Notes: generated by a model not told the origin, from the letters alone. A stretch of 64,000 bases of DNA from Lysobacteraceae bacterium NML93-0793 (GCA_002324875.1 NTJG01000008.1:62001-126000), one strand, 5' to 3'; positions 12,894-23,580 are shown, numbered from the stretch's first letter. Numbers and translations are program-made.

Positions 12894-13502
12894 ATGAGAG
12901 GCGTAGACGAAGAAAGCGGCGAGTACCTCGGTCCCAGCCGCAAGCAGAACCGGCGTGAAGCGCTGGAAGTGCTGGCGCTGGCCGAGGCCCTGGTGGGGTT
13001 GCCCGACGGCCGGCTGGCCAAGCTGCCGGTGCCCGACAGCCTGATGCCGCACATCGCCGACACCCGGCGCATCACATCGCACATCGCGCGCAAGCGACAG
13101 ATGGCGTTCCTGGCCAAGCAGATGCGACGCGAGGACGAGGCCACCCTGGAGGCCCTGCGCGATGCGCTCGACGCGGGCGGCGAGGCGGCGCGCATCGACA
13201 CCGCGCGCCTGCACCGTGCCGAGCAGTGGCGCCTGCGCCTGCTCGACGAAGGCGACACCGCACTGGCGGCGCTGCTGGACGAGTATCCCAACGCGGACCG
13301 CCAGAAGCTGCGCCAGCTCGTGCGCAACGCGCTGGCCGAACGCGCGAAGAACAAGCCGCCGGCCGCCTTCCGCGAGCTGTTCCGCGAGCTGCGCGACGTG
13401 TTCGCCGGCGCGGCGTCCGCGGCCGCCGACGACAACAACGACGACGCGGCATACGACAGCGTCGACGACGACGAGACCGGGGACGGCACGCGCCAGGCGT
13501 GA
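12894..13502 (+). CDS. darP: Ribosome biogenesis factor YjgA/DarP
   Basis: DarP (YjgA) binds late 50S assembly intermediates and promotes 23S rRNA folding at the peptidyl transferase centre. 202 residues from the ATG at 12894 ([21 protein letters not shown]); the E. coli protein has 183. Family signatures are [36 protein letters not shown] and [21 protein letters not shown]. The acidic Asp/Asn-rich C-terminal tail (about 25 residues) is an extension. It sits between pmbA and tldD but on the opposite strand, as in Pseudomonas. Confidence 0.93.
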   Translation: MRGVDEESGEYLGPSRKQNRREALEVLALAEALVGLPDGRLAKLPVPDSLMPHIADTRRITSHIARKRQMAFLAKQMRREDEATLEALRDALDAGGEAARIDTARLHRAEQWRLRLLDEGDTALAALLDEYPNADRQKLRQLVRNALAERAKNKPPAAFRELFRELRDVFAGAASAAADDNNDDAAYDSVDDDETGDGTRQA

Positions 13503-13608
13503 CGTGCGGCCCCGCCCGCGCAGGCGGGACTGCTCGACCTGACGGCGTGCGATGGCATGGCGGTGACGCCACGCCGGGGCGCGGCGCTCGAACTCCGCAT
13601 CCCCGCGC

Positions 13609-15072
13609 TCAAGCCCGGGTGCCGCCGACGGTCAGCTGGTCGATCAGCAGATGCGGCTGGCCCACGCCGACCGGCACGCTCTGTCCGTCCTTGCCGCAGA
13701 CGCCGACGCCGTCGTCGAGCGCCATGTCGTGGCCGATCATGCGCACGCGCTGCATCGTCTCCGGGCCGTTGCCGATCAGCGTGGCGCCCTTGACCGGCGC
13801 GGTGATCTTCCCGTCCTCGATCAGATAGGCCTCGGTGGCGGAGAACACGTACTTGCCGCTGGTGATGTCGACCTGGCCGCCACCGAAGTTCACCGCGTAC
13901 AGGCCCTTCTTGACCGAGCGGATCATGTCCTGCGGATCGTCCTGGCCGGCCAGCATGTAGGTGTTGGTCATGCGCGGCATCACCAGGTGCGCGAAGGATT
14001 CGCGGCGGCCGTTGCCGGTGGGCGCCACACCGGACAGACGCGCGTTGAGCGTGTCCTGCATGTAGCCGGTCAGCACGCCATCCTCGATCAGCGTCGTGCA
14101 CTGCGTGGGCGTGCCCTCGTCGTCGACGTTGAGCGAACCGCGGCGGCCGTCGAGCGTGCCGTCGTCGACGATGGTCACGCCCGGAGACGCCACGCGCTGC
14201 CCGAGACGCCCGGCGTAGGTGCTGGTGCCCTTGCGGTTGAAGTCGCCCTCCAGGCCGTGTCCGACCGCCTCGTGCAGCAGCACGCCCGGCCAGCCGGCGC
14301 CGAGTACCACCGGCATCACGCCGGCCGGCGCATCGATCGCGTCGAGATTCACCAGCGCCTGGCGCAGCGCTTCGCGGGCGAAATGCTCGGGGCGCCCATC
14401 GCCGAGCAGCTCGGCGTAGGAATAGCGGCCGCCGTAGCCGGCGTATCCGGATTCGCGCCGGCCGTCCTGCTCCACCAGCACCTGGATGTTGAGGCGCACC
14501 AGCGGGCGCACGTCGCCGGCCAGCACGCCGTCGCTGCGCGCGATCAGCACCGTGTCCACGCCGCCCGACAGGCTGACCATCACCTGCTGCACGCGAGGAT
14601 CGGCCGCGCGCAGCAGGCGGTCGATGCGGCGCAGTGCCTCGACCTTGTCGGCGCTGCCGAGCGCGTCGATCGGATCGTCGGCCGGATACAGGTCGTGCGC
14701 ACGCGCGCGCACCAGCGCCTGCGGCGCGTGCGCGCGGCCGTCGCGGGCGATCGCGCGCGCCGACTGCGCGGCGCCCAGCAGCGCCACCGCATCGATGTCG
14801 TCGGAATAGGCGAAGCCGGTCTTCTCGCCGCTGATCGCGCGCACGCCGACGCCCTGCTCGATCGCATGCGAGCCGCTCTTGACGATCCCGTCCTCGACCG
14901 ACCAGCTCTCGCGCCGCGAGTGCTGGAAATACAGGTCGCCGAAGTCGATCCCGGGCCCGAGCAGGGTGGAGAACGTGCGGTCGAGGTTCACGGCATCGAG
15001 GCCGGCGGGCAGCAGAAGGCGGCTTTGCGCGAGGGTCAGCGCATCACCGGTGGCGATCTGGGATTCGGTCAT
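13609..15072 (-). CDS. tldD: Metalloprotease TldD
   Basis: Catalytic partner of PmbA. 487 residues from the ATG at 15072 ([16 protein letters not shown]). The zinc-binding HExxxH is at residues 267-272 in [19 protein letters not shown]. Other conserved stretches are [18 protein letters not shown] and [17 protein letters not shown], and the C-terminus supplies a further zinc ligand through the [20 protein letters not shown] segment typical of TldD. Convergent with darP (106 bases apart). Upstream lies a 371-base spacer before yhdP. Confidence 0.96.
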   Translation of the reverse strand: MTESQIATGDALTLAQSRLLLPAGLDAVNLDRTFSTLLGPGIDFGDLYFQHSRRESWSVEDGIVKSGSHAIEQGVGVRAISGEKTGFAYSDDIDAVALLGAAQSARAIARDGRAHAPQALVRARAHDLYPADDPIDALGSADKVEALRRIDRLLRAADPRVQQVMVSLSGGVDTVLIARSDGVLAGDVRPLVRLNIQVLVEQDGRRESGYAGYGGRYSYAELLGDGRPEHFAREALRQALVNLDAIDAPAGVMPVVLGAGWPGVLLHEAVGHGLEGDFNRKGTSTYAGRLGQRVASPGVTIVDDGTLDGRRGSLNVDDEGTPTQCTTLIEDGVLTGYMQDTLNARLSGVAPTGNGRRESFAHLVMPRMTNTYMLAGQDDPQDMIRSVKKGLYAVNFGGGQVDITSGKYVFSATEAYLIEDGKITAPVKGATLIGNGPETMQRVRMIGHDMALDDGVGVCGKDGQSVPVGVGQPHLLIDQLTVGGTRA

Positions 15073-15443
15073 CCCTCCAGTGTGGGGCCATGGGCCCGAA
15101 TGGCAAGGCGGTCGGGCGCTGGCGTTCCGTTGGGACATCCACCTGCGCCACGTGCGCGCCGTCGCCGAATCGCACGCGTCCGTCGCGTCCCTGCGATCGC
15201 GCGCATCGTGCGGACGTGGCCTTCCGCCGTCGGCCGGTCGATCCGCAGATCGTCGTCCGGCGACGAGCGACGCATGCGTCATCCGCTGCATCGGGGGTCC
15301 ATCGCGGTCCGGACCGCGCTTCATGTCCTGCACCTGACGCGGCCATGCGGATCCGCGGCACGCGCCCGGCCGCGTCGATCGATGCCCCGCCCCCGGGCGC
15401 ATCGCGAGCACCACGTGGACGCAGAACGCGCGCGCGTCCGCTG
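15073..15443 (-). other. Spacer between yhdP and tldD without a recognisable gene
   Basis: 371 bases. Reading frames in all directions give Arg/Ala-rich, low-information translations with no family resemblance. In Pseudomonas this place holds a carbon-nitrogen hydrolase (nitrilase-like) gene, while E. coli has none. I looked for a nitrilase remnant in minus-strand frames and saw none. It presumably contains the tldD promoter, but no convincing hexamers stand out. Confidence 0.6.
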
Positions 15444-18400
15444 CTAGTCCGCTGCCTGCGGCCGTGCCGCCGGCGGCCGGGCGGGCGGGGTCTGCGCGCT
15501 GTCGCGCCGCTCGACGACGTCGACCTTGGGGTCCTGCCACGGACCGCTGACGTGGTAATTGCGCGCCCCCATCTCGGCCAGCGGACGACGCAACACCGCG
15601 TTCGCCACCGCGCCTACGGCCGCGCCCACCGGCCCTGCGGTCAACGCCCCCACCGCGGGCAGCAGGTTGCCGGTCTTGGGCAGCACTTCGATGGTCTGGT
15701 CGTGCGTCCGCGCCTGCAGATCGGCGCTGCCGCGGATACGGATCTCCGCGGCCGGTCCGTCGATCGTCACACCGTCGCTGCGCGCCTGGCCGCCACCAAA
15801 GCGGACGTCGCCGGCGATCCGGCTGAACCCGAAGCCCCGGTTGAAGAAATCGCGGAAATCCAGCGTCAGCCGGCGTGGCAGCTCGGTCAGGCTCAGCAGG
15901 CCGAGCACGCGCCCTGCGCCCGGGTCCAGCTCCACCAGTTGCCCGTCCTTGACCGTCAGCTGCAACGAGCCCTGCACCGCCGCAATGTCGAACGCGGCTG
16001 GCGAGCCGGGCCACGCGGTATCGAGATCGACGCGCCCCTGCCCTCCGACGATGCTGCCGGCGAAGCCCAGGCCCGACAGCAGACGTCCGAAATCCTCGCT
16101 TTCGACGTCGACCTCGACCGCGGTGCGCGCGGCCGCGCCGCGGCCGGTCCAGCGGCCGGTGGCATCGATGCGGTGTTGCGGCGCACGGATGCGCAGGTGG
16201 TCGAGCACCAGACCGCCCGCGCCCGGACGGCTGCGTGCCTCGACCCGGCCCAGCGCCAGTTCGCCGACGCGCAGATCGTCCACGGTGAGCTGGACCGGCG
16301 GCAGCGTGCCGGGGTCGATGCCGTCGTCGACCGGCGCGCGCGGCGCTGGCGTCGCCGGCGGCGCACCGGGTGCGGCCTGGGCCAGCGCCGGCCAGTGCAG
16401 GCGTTGCAACGACACGACCACCGCGGCGCCGTCGGCGTCGGGCAGGCGCACGTCACCGGCGAGGCGGCTGCCGTCCAGACACAGCGCAGTCGCGTCCGCG
16501 GACTGCGCGGCGGTGAGTCGGGTCTGGCCGAAGCGCGCGCCCGGCAGCCGCAGGTCGGTGGTGGTCAGATCCAGCGCCTGCAAGGCGAGGCCATCGCCGT
16601 CGCCGCCCATCAGCCCGAGCCAGTCGACGAGATCGACGACCGGCGTGCGCCCTGCGATCGCCAGTCCGGTCGCCGGGGGCGCCGCCTGCACGCGGGCACT
16701 GCCGAATTCCACGCGCACGCCCGTGCGATCGCCGCGCGTCCGCGCACGCACCGCCAACCGGTTGCCGAAGCCCACCGCGATGTCGCCGCCCTCGAACGGA
16801 ATCGGGGCCTCGATCGTCGTGCGCAGCGGGGTCGCGGCCGGCTTGTCGAGCGGCGCAGGCAATCGCAGTGTGGTGCCGACGAGATCCGATCGCAGCAGCA
16901 ACTGCGCAGCGGGCGCCCCTGCCGGTGCATCGTCCGCGATCGTCACCTGCACCTGCCACGGTGCGACACCGTCGACATGCGGGCGCAGCCAGGCCAGATC
17001 CGGCGCGCGCGCCAGCAGCGTCGAGGCGGCCAGCGCGATGTCGAGTTCGCCCTCGAAGGCCTGCGCGCGATCGCGGACATGCCCGTCGCCGGCACGCAAC
17101 GCGAGATGCCCGGCCCGTCCGTCCTGCTGCACCGCGAGCCGTTCGGCGGAAAATCCGGTCTGGTTGAAACGCGCATCACCGCGGACGCCGTCGAATGCCA
17201 GATCGAAGCGCGACTCGCGCATCGCCACCCCGTCGAGCGCGACGGTGCCGTCGAGCCGCAGCGACGCGCCCTGCGGCACCGTCACCGTCACCGCCGCACG
17301 CGCCGGGCCGGTGACATCGAGTGCATCCAGCGTCTCGGCGTGCCGCGCATGGAACGGACTCTGCCGCAGCAACGCCAGCAGCCGCGCGGCGTCGGTGGCC
17401 GCGCGGGCCTGCACCTCGACGGGGCTTGTGCCGTAGTGCGCGATGCCGGCGGTGATGTCGCGCACCGGCACGCCGGCCAGCTCGCCCCCTGCCCCGTCCA
17501 GCGTGAAACCGTCATTCAGAAAGCGCAGACGTCCCGACAGCGCCTCCATCGCCGGCCATTCGTCGTCGAAGCGCACGGTCGCGCCGGCAATCCGCGCCTC
17601 GGCCGCGAACACGCCCATGCGGTCGTGGCCGTCCCTGGAGCTGAACGGCCAATGGTCGAGATCGCCGGCGACGATCGCCCGCCCGTCCTGCACCTCGCCC
17701 GCCACCAGGGCCATGTCGAGCCACGCGCGTGCGGCCTCGGACATCTCGTGGCGCACCCAGAATTTCTTCGCCTCCGGCATCTGCGCCGTATCCACCCGCA
17801 CGGCGAGATCCAGACGCGGCCGCGTGCCGTCCTGTCCGAACGCGACCCCGCCCCGCGCATCGGCGGCGTAGCCCTCGCCCGCGATGCGCAACGCCGGCGT
17901 GTCCACGTGCCAGCCGCCGTCGTCGCGCCAGCCGACGATCTCGCCCGCCAGATGCAGGGGATGCGGCATGCCGAAACCGACCGGCCAGTCGAACACGGCG
18001 GTCGCGTCAGGATCGGGCCGGAACACCACGCCGCCGGCGTCGCCGGTCAGCGTGCCCGACAGACCCTGCAGGCCGGGGCGTTCGGAGACCGGGTCGAAAC
18101 CGAGATCGTCGATGCGTGCCGAGAGGCGCAGCGGACCGTCGCGACGCGCAGCGAATGCCAGGTCGCTGACCACCGCATGCGGCGCCGACGCCTGCAGCCA
18201 CGCGCGCAGCGTCGGCGACACCCCGTCGGCGAGCGCCGCCAGCGCGAGCAGCGGCGCCACTTCCACCCGCGCGGCGCGGATCGCCCATTGATCGCCGCCT
18301 GCCACGGTCAGCCCGTCGAGCGTCTGCGCGCGACCGTGCTGCTCGACCCGCAGACGCGGCGCGTCGAGCCGCCAGTCGCCGTCGGCGTGGCGCCAGTGCA

Positions 18401-19301
18401 ATCGGGCCTGCATGCCGTCGAACACCACCGTGGGGGCCGCTGCCTGCCGCTGCGCGACGTCGCTCGCGCGTTGCAGCGCGAGCGTTTCCAGTGCGACATC
18501 GGCGGTGGCCGCGACCACCCGCCGTTCGTCCAGATCCAGCCACACGGCGACGCCGCCGTGGCCCTCGCGGATCGCGATGCCGCTCGAGGCCAGCAGCGGC
18601 GACCACACCTGCAGATCGTTGCGCGGCATGGCCACGTAGGCGCGACCGTCGCCATCGGTGCGCTGCAGCTCCAGGCGCAGGTCGAGCGGCGCACCGTCGG
18701 CCTCGATCCACGCACGGGCGGCGGCGCGCACGCGGCGGCGGTCCACCCGCATGCGCAGATCCACCCGCGGCAGCGCGTGCTGCAGCGCCAGCGACGGGGC
18801 GTCGATCGTGAGTCGGGCATCGACGACCTGCAGCTCCCCCAGGCCCTGCAATGCATCGAGCGGATCGTCCTCGGGCTGCGCGCCGCCCGGCAGGCCGCGC
18901 ACGTGCCAGCGGCCGTCGTCCTCGCGTTCCAGGGTCAGCGCCAGACCGTGCAGGCGCAGTTCGGTCAGCGAACGGCCGGGCAGCAGGCCGGCATACGGCG
19001 CGATCTGGATTTCCGCGCGCTCGACCGGCACCGCCGTGTCGGGCGCCCCGATGCGCAGCCCGGTCACCCGCAGCAGCGGGCCGCGGCGCGTCCATTCGGT
19101 ATCGAGCGTGTCGAACGCCACCGGCCGGCCGGCGCGTTCGCTCAGCCACACGGCCACCGCGCGCGGATTGCGCTCCACCCACGGCAGCGCGAGTTGCGCG
19201 AGCACCACCGCGCCGATCGCCACCAGCACCAGTGCCGTCGCCAGCACGTACCAGGCACCGAGGTGCGCGCCGCGCAGGCGCTTGGCCCAGGCCGCGGTCA
19301 T
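15444..19301 (-). CDS. yhdP: YhdP-family AsmA-like envelope protein
   Basis: YhdP, TamB and YdbH are the large AsmA-like proteins that bridge the inner and outer membranes and move phospholipids outward. 1285 residues, against 1266 in E. coli. A single N-terminal transmembrane helix ([29 protein letters not shown]) is followed by a long beta-rich repetitive region. The C-terminal AsmA-like part is recognisable by [39 protein letters not shown] and [19 protein letters not shown]. Its start is 21 bases downstream of the rng stop, so rng-yhdP is probably one transcript. A Pro/Ala tail ends the protein. Confidence 0.93.
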   Translation of the reverse strand: MTAAWAKRLRGAHLGAWYVLATALVLVAIGAVVLAQLALPWVERNPRAVAVWLSERAGRPVAFDTLDTEWTRRGPLLRVTGLRIGAPDTAVPVERAEIQIAPYAGLLPGRSLTELRLHGLALTLEREDDGRWHVRGLPGGAQPEDDPLDALQGLGELQVVDARLTIDAPSLALQHALPRVDLRMRVDRRRVRAAARAWIEADGAPLDLRLELQRTDGDGRAYVAMPRNDLQVWSPLLASSGIAIREGHGGVAVWLDLDERRVVAATADVALETLALQRASDVAQRQAAAPTVVFDGMQARLHWRHADGDWRLDAPRLRVEQHGRAQTLDGLTVAGGDQWAIRAARVEVAPLLALAALADGVSPTLRAWLQASAPHAVVSDLAFAARRDGPLRLSARIDDLGFDPVSERPGLQGLSGTLTGDAGGVVFRPDPDATAVFDWPVGFGMPHPLHLAGEIVGWRDDGGWHVDTPALRIAGEGYAADARGGVAFGQDGTRPRLDLAVRVDTAQMPEAKKFWVRHEMSEAARAWLDMALVAGEVQDGRAIVAGDLDHWPFSSRDGHDRMGVFAAEARIAGATVRFDDEWPAMEALSGRLRFLNDGFTLDGAGGELAGVPVRDITAGIAHYGTSPVEVQARAATDAARLLALLRQSPFHARHAETLDALDVTGPARAAVTVTVPQGASLRLDGTVALDGVAMRESRFDLAFDGVRGDARFNQTGFSAERLAVQQDGRAGHLALRAGDGHVRDRAQAFEGELDIALAASTLLARAPDLAWLRPHVDGVAPWQVQVTIADDAPAGAPAAQLLLRSDLVGTTLRLPAPLDKPAATPLRTTIEAPIPFEGGDIAVGFGNRLAVRARTRGDRTGVRVEFGSARVQAAPPATGLAIAGRTPVVDLVDWLGLMGGDGDGLALQALDLTTTDLRLPGARFGQTRLTAAQSADATALCLDGSRLAGDVRLPDADGAAVVVSLQRLHWPALAQAAPGAPPATPAPRAPVDDGIDPGTLPPVQLTVDDLRVGELALGRVEARSRPGAGGLVLDHLRIRAPQHRIDATGRWTGRGAAARTAVEVDVESEDFGRLLSGLGFAGSIVGGQGRVDLDTAWPGSPAAFDIAAVQGSLQLTVKDGQLVELDPGAGRVLGLLSLTELPRRLTLDFRDFFNRGFGFSRIAGDVRFGGGQARSDGVTIDGPAAEIRIRGSADLQARTHDQTIEVLPKTGNLLPAVGALTAGPVGAAVGAVANAVLRRPLAEMGARNYHVSGPWQDPKVDVVERRDSAQTPPARPPAARPQAAD

Positions 19302-19322
19302 CGCGACGCCCGCCGGCGGCGC

Positions 19323-20837
19323 TCAGAGCAGCACAACGTCGAACTGCTCCTGCAGGTACTGGTCGTCGGACTGGAAGCGGATCGACTTGCCGAGAAACTC
19401 CTCCAGCTCGACCACGGCCGCCGATTCCTCGTCGGTGATCATCGACACCACCCGCGGCGAGGCGATCACCAGCAGGCGCTCGGCCTCGAACTGGCGCACC
19501 GCACGCACGATCTCGCGGAAGATCTCGTAGGTGACCGTCTCCACCGTCTTGACGATGCCGCGTCCGCCGCAGGCGGTGCAGGATTCACCCAGCTGGCGCT
19601 GCAGGCTTTCGACCGTGCGCTTGCGCGTCATCTCGACCAGCCCCAGCGGCGAGAAGTCGTAGACCGTGGTCTTGGCGTGGTCCTTGGACAGCGACTTCTC
19701 CAGCGTGCGCAGCACCTGGCGCCGGTGCTCGGGGTCCACCATGTCGATGAAGTCGATGATGATGATGCCGCCCAGATTGCGCAGGCGCAGCTGGCGCGCC
19801 ACCGCCTGGGCGGCCTCGAGGTTGGTGCGGAACACCGTCTCCTCGAGATTGCGCTGACCGAGAAACGAACCGGTGTTCACGTCCACCGTGGTCATCGCCT
19901 CGGTCTGGTCGATCACCAGATAGCCGCCCGACTTCAGCGGCACGTCCTTGTTCAGTGCGCGCTGGATCTCGTCCTCGACGCCGTACATGTCGAAGATCGG
20001 CCGGTTGCCGGTGTAGCACTCGATCCGGTCGACCAGCCGCGCCTGCTCGGCCGGGCCGGGGGTCGGCAGATACTGCGCGGCGAAGATGCACAGCTTCTCG
20101 TAGGTGTCGCGCGAGTCGACCTTGACCTTGTCCACGTCGCGGCGCATCAGATCGCGCACCGCGCGCATCGGCAGCGTCAGGTCCTCGTACACCCGCGCAC
20201 CGACGCGCGCATCGGCCGTGGTGTGCTCGATCAGCGCCCACGCGCGCTGCAGATAAGCGACGTCCTCGGCCAGCGCTTCGGCGCTCTGGCCTTCGGCATT
20301 GGTACGCACGATGTAACCGTGGCCGCCGGTCGCGGCGGCGAGTTCGGAGACGAGTGTCTTGAGCCGCGTGCGCTCGACATCGTCCTCGATCCGCGCCGAC
20401 ACACCGACCACGCGCGACTGCGGCAACAGCACGAGATAGCGCGACGGAATGCTGATCTGCGTGGTCAGCCGCGCACCCTTGCTGCCGATCGGATCCTTGA
20501 CCACCTGGACCACGATGTCCTGGCCATCGCGCAGGAGCTCGTTGACCGGCAACGTGGGACCGGGCGCCGGAAACAGGCTGTCGCCGTCGCCGTTGCCGGT
20601 GCCCGCGGGCGGACGCACCACGTCGTTGGCGTGCAGGAATGCCGCGCGCTCGAGACCGATGTCGACGAACGCCGCCTGCATGCCGGGCATCACCCGCTGC
20701 ACCTTGCCCTTGTAGATGTTGCCCACCACGCCGCGCCGCCAGCCGCGTTCGATGTGCAGCTCCTGGAGCATGCCGTTCTCGACCACCGCCACGCGGGTTT
20801 CGCGCGGGGTGACGTTGATGAGGATCTCTTCGGACAT
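19323..20837 (-). CDS. rng: Ribonuclease G
   Basis: Endoribonuclease of the RNase E/G family that matures the 5' end of 16S rRNA and turns over some mRNAs. 504 residues starting MSEEILINVTPRETRVAV. The S1 domain includes GNIYKGKVQRVMPGMQAAFVD. The catalytic-site acidic residues lie in IIIDFIDMVDPEHRR, and the zinc-link CxxC is in ESCTACGGRGIVKTVET. It lacks the long disordered C-terminus of RNase E, hence the RNase G call. It begins 6 bases after the maf stop; maf-rng-yhdP form one unit. Confidence 0.96.
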   Translation of the reverse strand: MSEEILINVTPRETRVAVVENGMLQELHIERGWRRGVVGNIYKGKVQRVMPGMQAAFVDIGLERAAFLHANDVVRPPAGTGNGDGDSLFPAPGPTLPVNELLRDGQDIVVQVVKDPIGSKGARLTTQISIPSRYLVLLPQSRVVGVSARIEDDVERTRLKTLVSELAAATGGHGYIVRTNAEGQSAEALAEDVAYLQRAWALIEHTTADARVGARVYEDLTLPMRAVRDLMRRDVDKVKVDSRDTYEKLCIFAAQYLPTPGPAEQARLVDRIECYTGNRPIFDMYGVEDEIQRALNKDVPLKSGGYLVIDQTEAMTTVDVNTGSFLGQRNLEETVFRTNLEAAQAVARQLRLRNLGGIIIIDFIDMVDPEHRRQVLRTLEKSLSKDHAKTTVYDFSPLGLVEMTRKRTVESLQRQLGESCTACGGRGIVKTVETVTYEIFREIVRAVRQFEAERLLVIASPRVVSMITDEESAAVVELEEFLGKSIRFQSDDQYLQEQFDVVLL

Positions 20838-20843
20838 CCGGTG

Positions 20844-21440
20844 TCAGCTTCCGTCGTGCGCGGCGAAGGGCCGCGGGTCCAATCCGAAGCCGCGCAGCAG
20901 CGCGGCGGTCTGTTGCAGCGGCAGGCCCACCACGCCCGAATGGCTGCCGGCCATGCGGCTGACGAACAGTTCCGCGCCGCCCTGGATCGCATAGGCGCCG
21001 GCCTTGCCGTGCGGCTCGCCGCCGGCGACGTAGGCATCGATGGTGGCTGCATCCAGCAGGTCGAACGTGACCTCGGTGATCACCATCGCCTGGGCGTCGC
21101 GTCCGGCCGACATCAGCGCCACCGCGGAAATCACCTGGTGCGTGCGTCCCGACAACCGGCGCAGCATCTGCACGGCATCGGCGTCGTCGCGCGGCTTGCC
21201 GAACACGTCGCCATCGAGCACGACTTCGGTATCCGCGCCGAGCACCACGGCGTCCGTTCCTGCGGCCACGGCGCGCAGGCCCGCGCCGGCTTTCTCGCGC
21301 GCGACGCGGCGCACGTAATCGGCCGCCACCTCACCCGGCGCACGCTGCTCGGGCACGACCACATCCACCACCTCGAACGGCAGTCCGAGACGGGCCAGCA
21401 GAGCGCGACGGCGGGGGGATTGCGAAGCCAGATGGAGCAT
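20844..21440 (-). CDS. Maf-family nucleoside triphosphate pyrophosphatase
   Basis: Maf proteins hydrolyse dTTP/UTP or modified pyrimidine nucleotides to monophosphates, a house-cleaning role. 198 residues from the ATG at 21440 ([19 protein letters not shown]); an in-frame GTG two codons upstream at 21446 is possible but less likely. Motifs are [24 protein letters not shown] (catalytic Asp region) and [16 protein letters not shown]. Synteny with rng and yhdP suggests the YhdE-type dTTP/UTP enzyme. Divergent from the SIMPL gene with 119 bases between starts. Confidence 0.93.
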   Translation of the reverse strand: MLHLASQSPRRRALLARLGLPFEVVDVVVPEQRAPGEVAADYVRRVAREKAGAGLRAVAAGTDAVVLGADTEVVLDGDVFGKPRDDADAVQMLRRLSGRTHQVISAVALMSAGRDAQAMVITEVTFDLLDAATIDAYVAGGEPHGKAGAYAIQGGAELFVSRMAGSHSGVVGLPLQQTAALLRGFGLDPRPFAAHDGS

Positions 21441-21559
21441 CGGCACAGGATACCGTGCGGTGCATGCCGGGCCGGAATCGCATCGACGTCGACCCCGTTC
21501 CGGCTCACGACCCGTTCACCCCCTCGTGACGACCCTGTCGACCGTCCCAGGAGCCCCCT

Positions 21560-22297
21560 ATGCGTACCCACCCGTTCCGTCCCCTGATGCTCGCCTGCAG
21601 CCTCGCCCTCGGAAGCCTTTCGATGACCACCGCGTCCGCCCAGCAATCGCCCGCGCAGGCTGCGCCTGCCGACGGCACGCTGCTGTCGATCTCGGCGAGT
21701 GCCGAGGCCAGCCGCGCGCCGGACATCGCCACGCTGTCGACTGGCGTCGTCACCCAGGCCGCCGATGCGAACGGTGCGCTGCGCGCCAACAGCGAGGAGA
21801 TGACCCGCCTGGTCGCGGCGATCAAGGCGGCCGGCATCGCCGACCGCGACGTGCAGACTTCGGGCATCAATCTCAGCCCCCAATACCGCTATGCCGAGAA
21901 CCAGCCGCCGGTGATCACCGGCTACCAGGCCAGCAACACCGTCAACCTGCGCGTGCGCGACATCCGTCGCCTCGGCGCGGTGCTCGATGCCCTGGTCGCC
22001 AGCGGCGCCAACCAGATCAACGGCCCGACCTTCGAGATCGAGGACGCCGAGGGCGTGCAGGATGAAGCCCGCGCTGCGGCGCTGAAGAAGGCCCAGCAGC
22101 GCGCCGAGACCTATGCGGCCTCGCTGGGCATGCGCGTGCGCCGGATCGTCAGCATCAGCGAGGGCGGCGGCTTCCAGCCTCCGCGGCCGATGATGGCCAT
22201 GCGCGCGATGGCCCAGGACAGCGCGGCGCCGCCGGTTTCACCCGGGGAAACCACGCTGGGTGCGAACCTCGATGTCGTTTTCGAACTGGGACGCTGA
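21560..22297 (+). CDS. SIMPL (DUF541) domain periplasmic protein
   Basis: 245 residues with a signal peptide (basic start, LMLACSLALGSLSMTTASA, cleavage probably before QQSPA). The SIMPL domain shows ISASAEASRAPDIATLSTGVVTQ, then VQTSGINLSPQYRYAENQPPVITGY, and an ending TTLGANLDVVFELGR. Family members include oxidative-stress-related E. coli YggE; biochemical role unknown. The ribosome site AGGAG precedes the ATG. A tiny gene starts one base after its stop. It lies in a plus-strand block between maf and rlmH, which are adjacent in related genomes as far as I recall. Confidence 0.9.
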   Translation: MRTHPFRPLMLACSLALGSLSMTTASAQQSPAQAAPADGTLLSISASAEASRAPDIATLSTGVVTQAADANGALRANSEEMTRLVAAIKAAGIADRDVQTSGINLSPQYRYAENQPPVITGYQASNTVNLRVRDIRRLGAVLDALVASGANQINGPTFEIEDAEGVQDEARAAALKKAQQRAETYAASLGMRVRRIVSISEGGGFQPPRPMMAMRAMAQDSAAPPVSPGETTLGANLDVVFELGR

Positions 22298-22298
22298 C

Positions 22299-22472
22299 AT
22301 GACCGACACCAAGACCACGCCGCCGAGCACACCGTCCAAGGACGAGGCGCCGGGCTATGCGGAGAAGCAGCCGCGCGACAAGGGCGACGCCCAGCAGCCC
22401 GCACCCGAGCCCGGGCAGGATCCGGACGACGGCGGGCTCGATCGCGATCCGGAGACCACGCCCGGCGATTGA
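22299..22472 (+). CDS. Very small acidic, disordered protein
   Basis: 57 residues, MTDTKTTPPSTPSKDEAPGY followed by an Asp/Pro/Gln-rich tail ending DRDPETTPGD. It is fully hydrophilic with no cysteine, no hydrophobic core and no known domain, so probably disordered and cytoplasmic. It starts one base after the SIMPL stop, strongly suggesting translational coupling, and ends 24 bases before a perfect hairpin. Coding status is supported by position and codon use rather than homology. I do not recognise the family. Confidence 0.6.
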   Translation: MTDTKTTPPSTPSKDEAPGYAEKQPRDKGDAQQPAPEPGQDPDDGGLDRDPETTPGD

Positions 22473-22496
22473 AACCATCCCCGTAAATTTGCTGCC

Positions 22497-22521
22497 GAAG
22501 GCCCGCCTTGTGCGGGCCTTC
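22497..22521 (+). terminator. Perfect GC hairpin after the SIMPL operon
   Basis: Arms GAAGGCCCGC (22497-22506) and GCGGGCCTTC (22512-22521) enclose a 5-base loop CTTGT. It lies 24 bases past the stop of the small acidic gene. The downstream bases GTGCGTTCC are not a T-tract, so it would be a weak intrinsic terminator or a message-stabilising stem. Confidence 0.6.
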
Positions 22522-22837
22522 GTGCGTTCCGGCCGGTATCGAGCGTGCATGCCACGCCGGCGGCGGCGCCGGTGTCGCGCGACGCCGCGCTCAACGCGCA
22601 CGTCGATCGACGCGCTGACACCATCGCCCAGCATCGGCTTTCCGTCGCGACATGCCACCCGTCCCGGCAGGCACGCCGTCCGTCGGTCCGCACTTGTCCC
22701 TGGGAGAAGACGCGGCGCAGGTTCGAGGCAGGCGGCACGGACGCGACCGGATCGGAGGCCGTTTCGACCCCGATGCCCGCGACGCCGCGTTGACGACTTC
22801 CGACGGGCCATCCGGCCCGCACGACAGGAGGTGGTGC
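22522..22837. other. Spacer before the TonB-like gene
   Basis: 316 bases after the hairpin with no supported gene. Short open frames on both strands translate to Arg/Pro-rich noise. The only functional element I can point to is the strong ribosome site AGGAGG at its right end. The promoter of the TonB-like gene should lie here but is not recognisable. Confidence 0.5.
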
Positions 22838-23530
22838 ATGGTCCTGCAGCAGGTCGCCCCGCGCGTGCACGCGCACAGCCCGGACGTCTCGCGTCCGGAT
22901 CCGGTCCGGATCGTCGGCATCACCGGCACGCTCGCGTTCAACGCGGTGCTGCTGACGGTGCTGTTGTTGCCCGCGAGCGGGCCACCCGTCGTCGACACCC
23001 GGCCGGACACGGTACTGGCCATGCGCTGGCTCACGCCGCCTCCCCCCACGCCGCCGCGCCCACCCGAGCGGGTGGACGTCACCCCGCCGACGCCTGCGCC
23101 GGTGCGCGTGCCGCCCCCCGTCGCACCGCGCATCGCGGTTCCTGTCGACGTGCCTGTGATCGAGGGCGTCGGGAATGTGGCGGCCCCGATCGAGCCGGAT
23201 GTCGCGCATCCCGTCGGCGTCGAGAGCGTCGCCGATCCCGCCCCGCCGGGCGGAATGACGCTGGCCTATTCGAACGCGCCGGCGCCGGCCTATCCCCGCG
23301 AGGCGCTGCTGGCCGGCGTGGAAGGCGTGGTGGTGCTGGAAGTCCATGTCGGACGCGACGGACAACCGCTCGACGTCCGGCTGCACCGCAGCAGTGGACA
23401 TCGCGACCTCGACCGCGCCGCCTTGCGGCATGTCCAGCGGACCTGGCGGTTCCAGCCCGCGATGCGCGACGGCGTGCCGGTGGAGGCGATCGGACTGGTG
23501 CCGATCGCGTTCAATCTCTCGGGCGGCTGA
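22838..23530 (+). CDS. TonB-like energy transducer with C-terminal TonB domain
   Basis: 230 residues from the ATG at 22838, which has AGGAGG seven bases upstream. Layout: a short cytoplasmic N-terminus, one transmembrane helix (GITGTLAFNAVLLTVLLLP), a Pro-rich periplasmic spacer (PPPPTPPRPPERVDVTPPTP), then a TonB C-terminal domain (PAYPREALLAGVEGVVVLEV, VRLHRSSGHRDLDRAALRHV, TWRFQPAMRDGVPV). TonB couples proton motive force through ExbB-ExbD to outer membrane receptors. No exbB, exbD or receptor gene is in the window, so this is probably an accessory TonB using ExbBD encoded elsewhere. Confidence 0.88.
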   Translation: MVLQQVAPRVHAHSPDVSRPDPVRIVGITGTLAFNAVLLTVLLLPASGPPVVDTRPDTVLAMRWLTPPPPTPPRPPERVDVTPPTPAPVRVPPPVAPRIAVPVDVPVIEGVGNVAAPIEPDVAHPVGVESVADPAPPGGMTLAYSNAPAPAYPREALLAGVEGVVVLEVHVGRDGQPLDVRLHRSSGHRDLDRAALRHVQRTWRFQPAMRDGVPVEAIGLVPIAFNLSGG

Positions 23531-23551
23531 GCAGATCCAGGGTGTTTTCAC

Positions 23552-23580
23552 GCGGTGGCGTGCGCGACGCGCGCCACCGC
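23552..23580 (+). terminator. GC hairpin after the TonB-like gene
   Basis: Arms GCGGTGGCG (23552-23560) and CGCCACCGC (23572-23580) with an 11-base loop, starting 21 bases after the stop. No T-tract follows. Confidence 0.45.

Noticed and set aside
15073..15443. Possible decayed nitrilase between yhdP and tldD
   Set aside because: None of the minus-strand frames shows the Glu-Lys-Cys surroundings or any nitrilase-like stretch.
15090..21587. A 2165-codon open frame on the plus strand opposite yhdP, rng and maf
   Set aside because: It is the antisense shadow of three well-supported genes in GC-rich DNA. The translation is rich in Arg, His, Ala and Gln, without domains.
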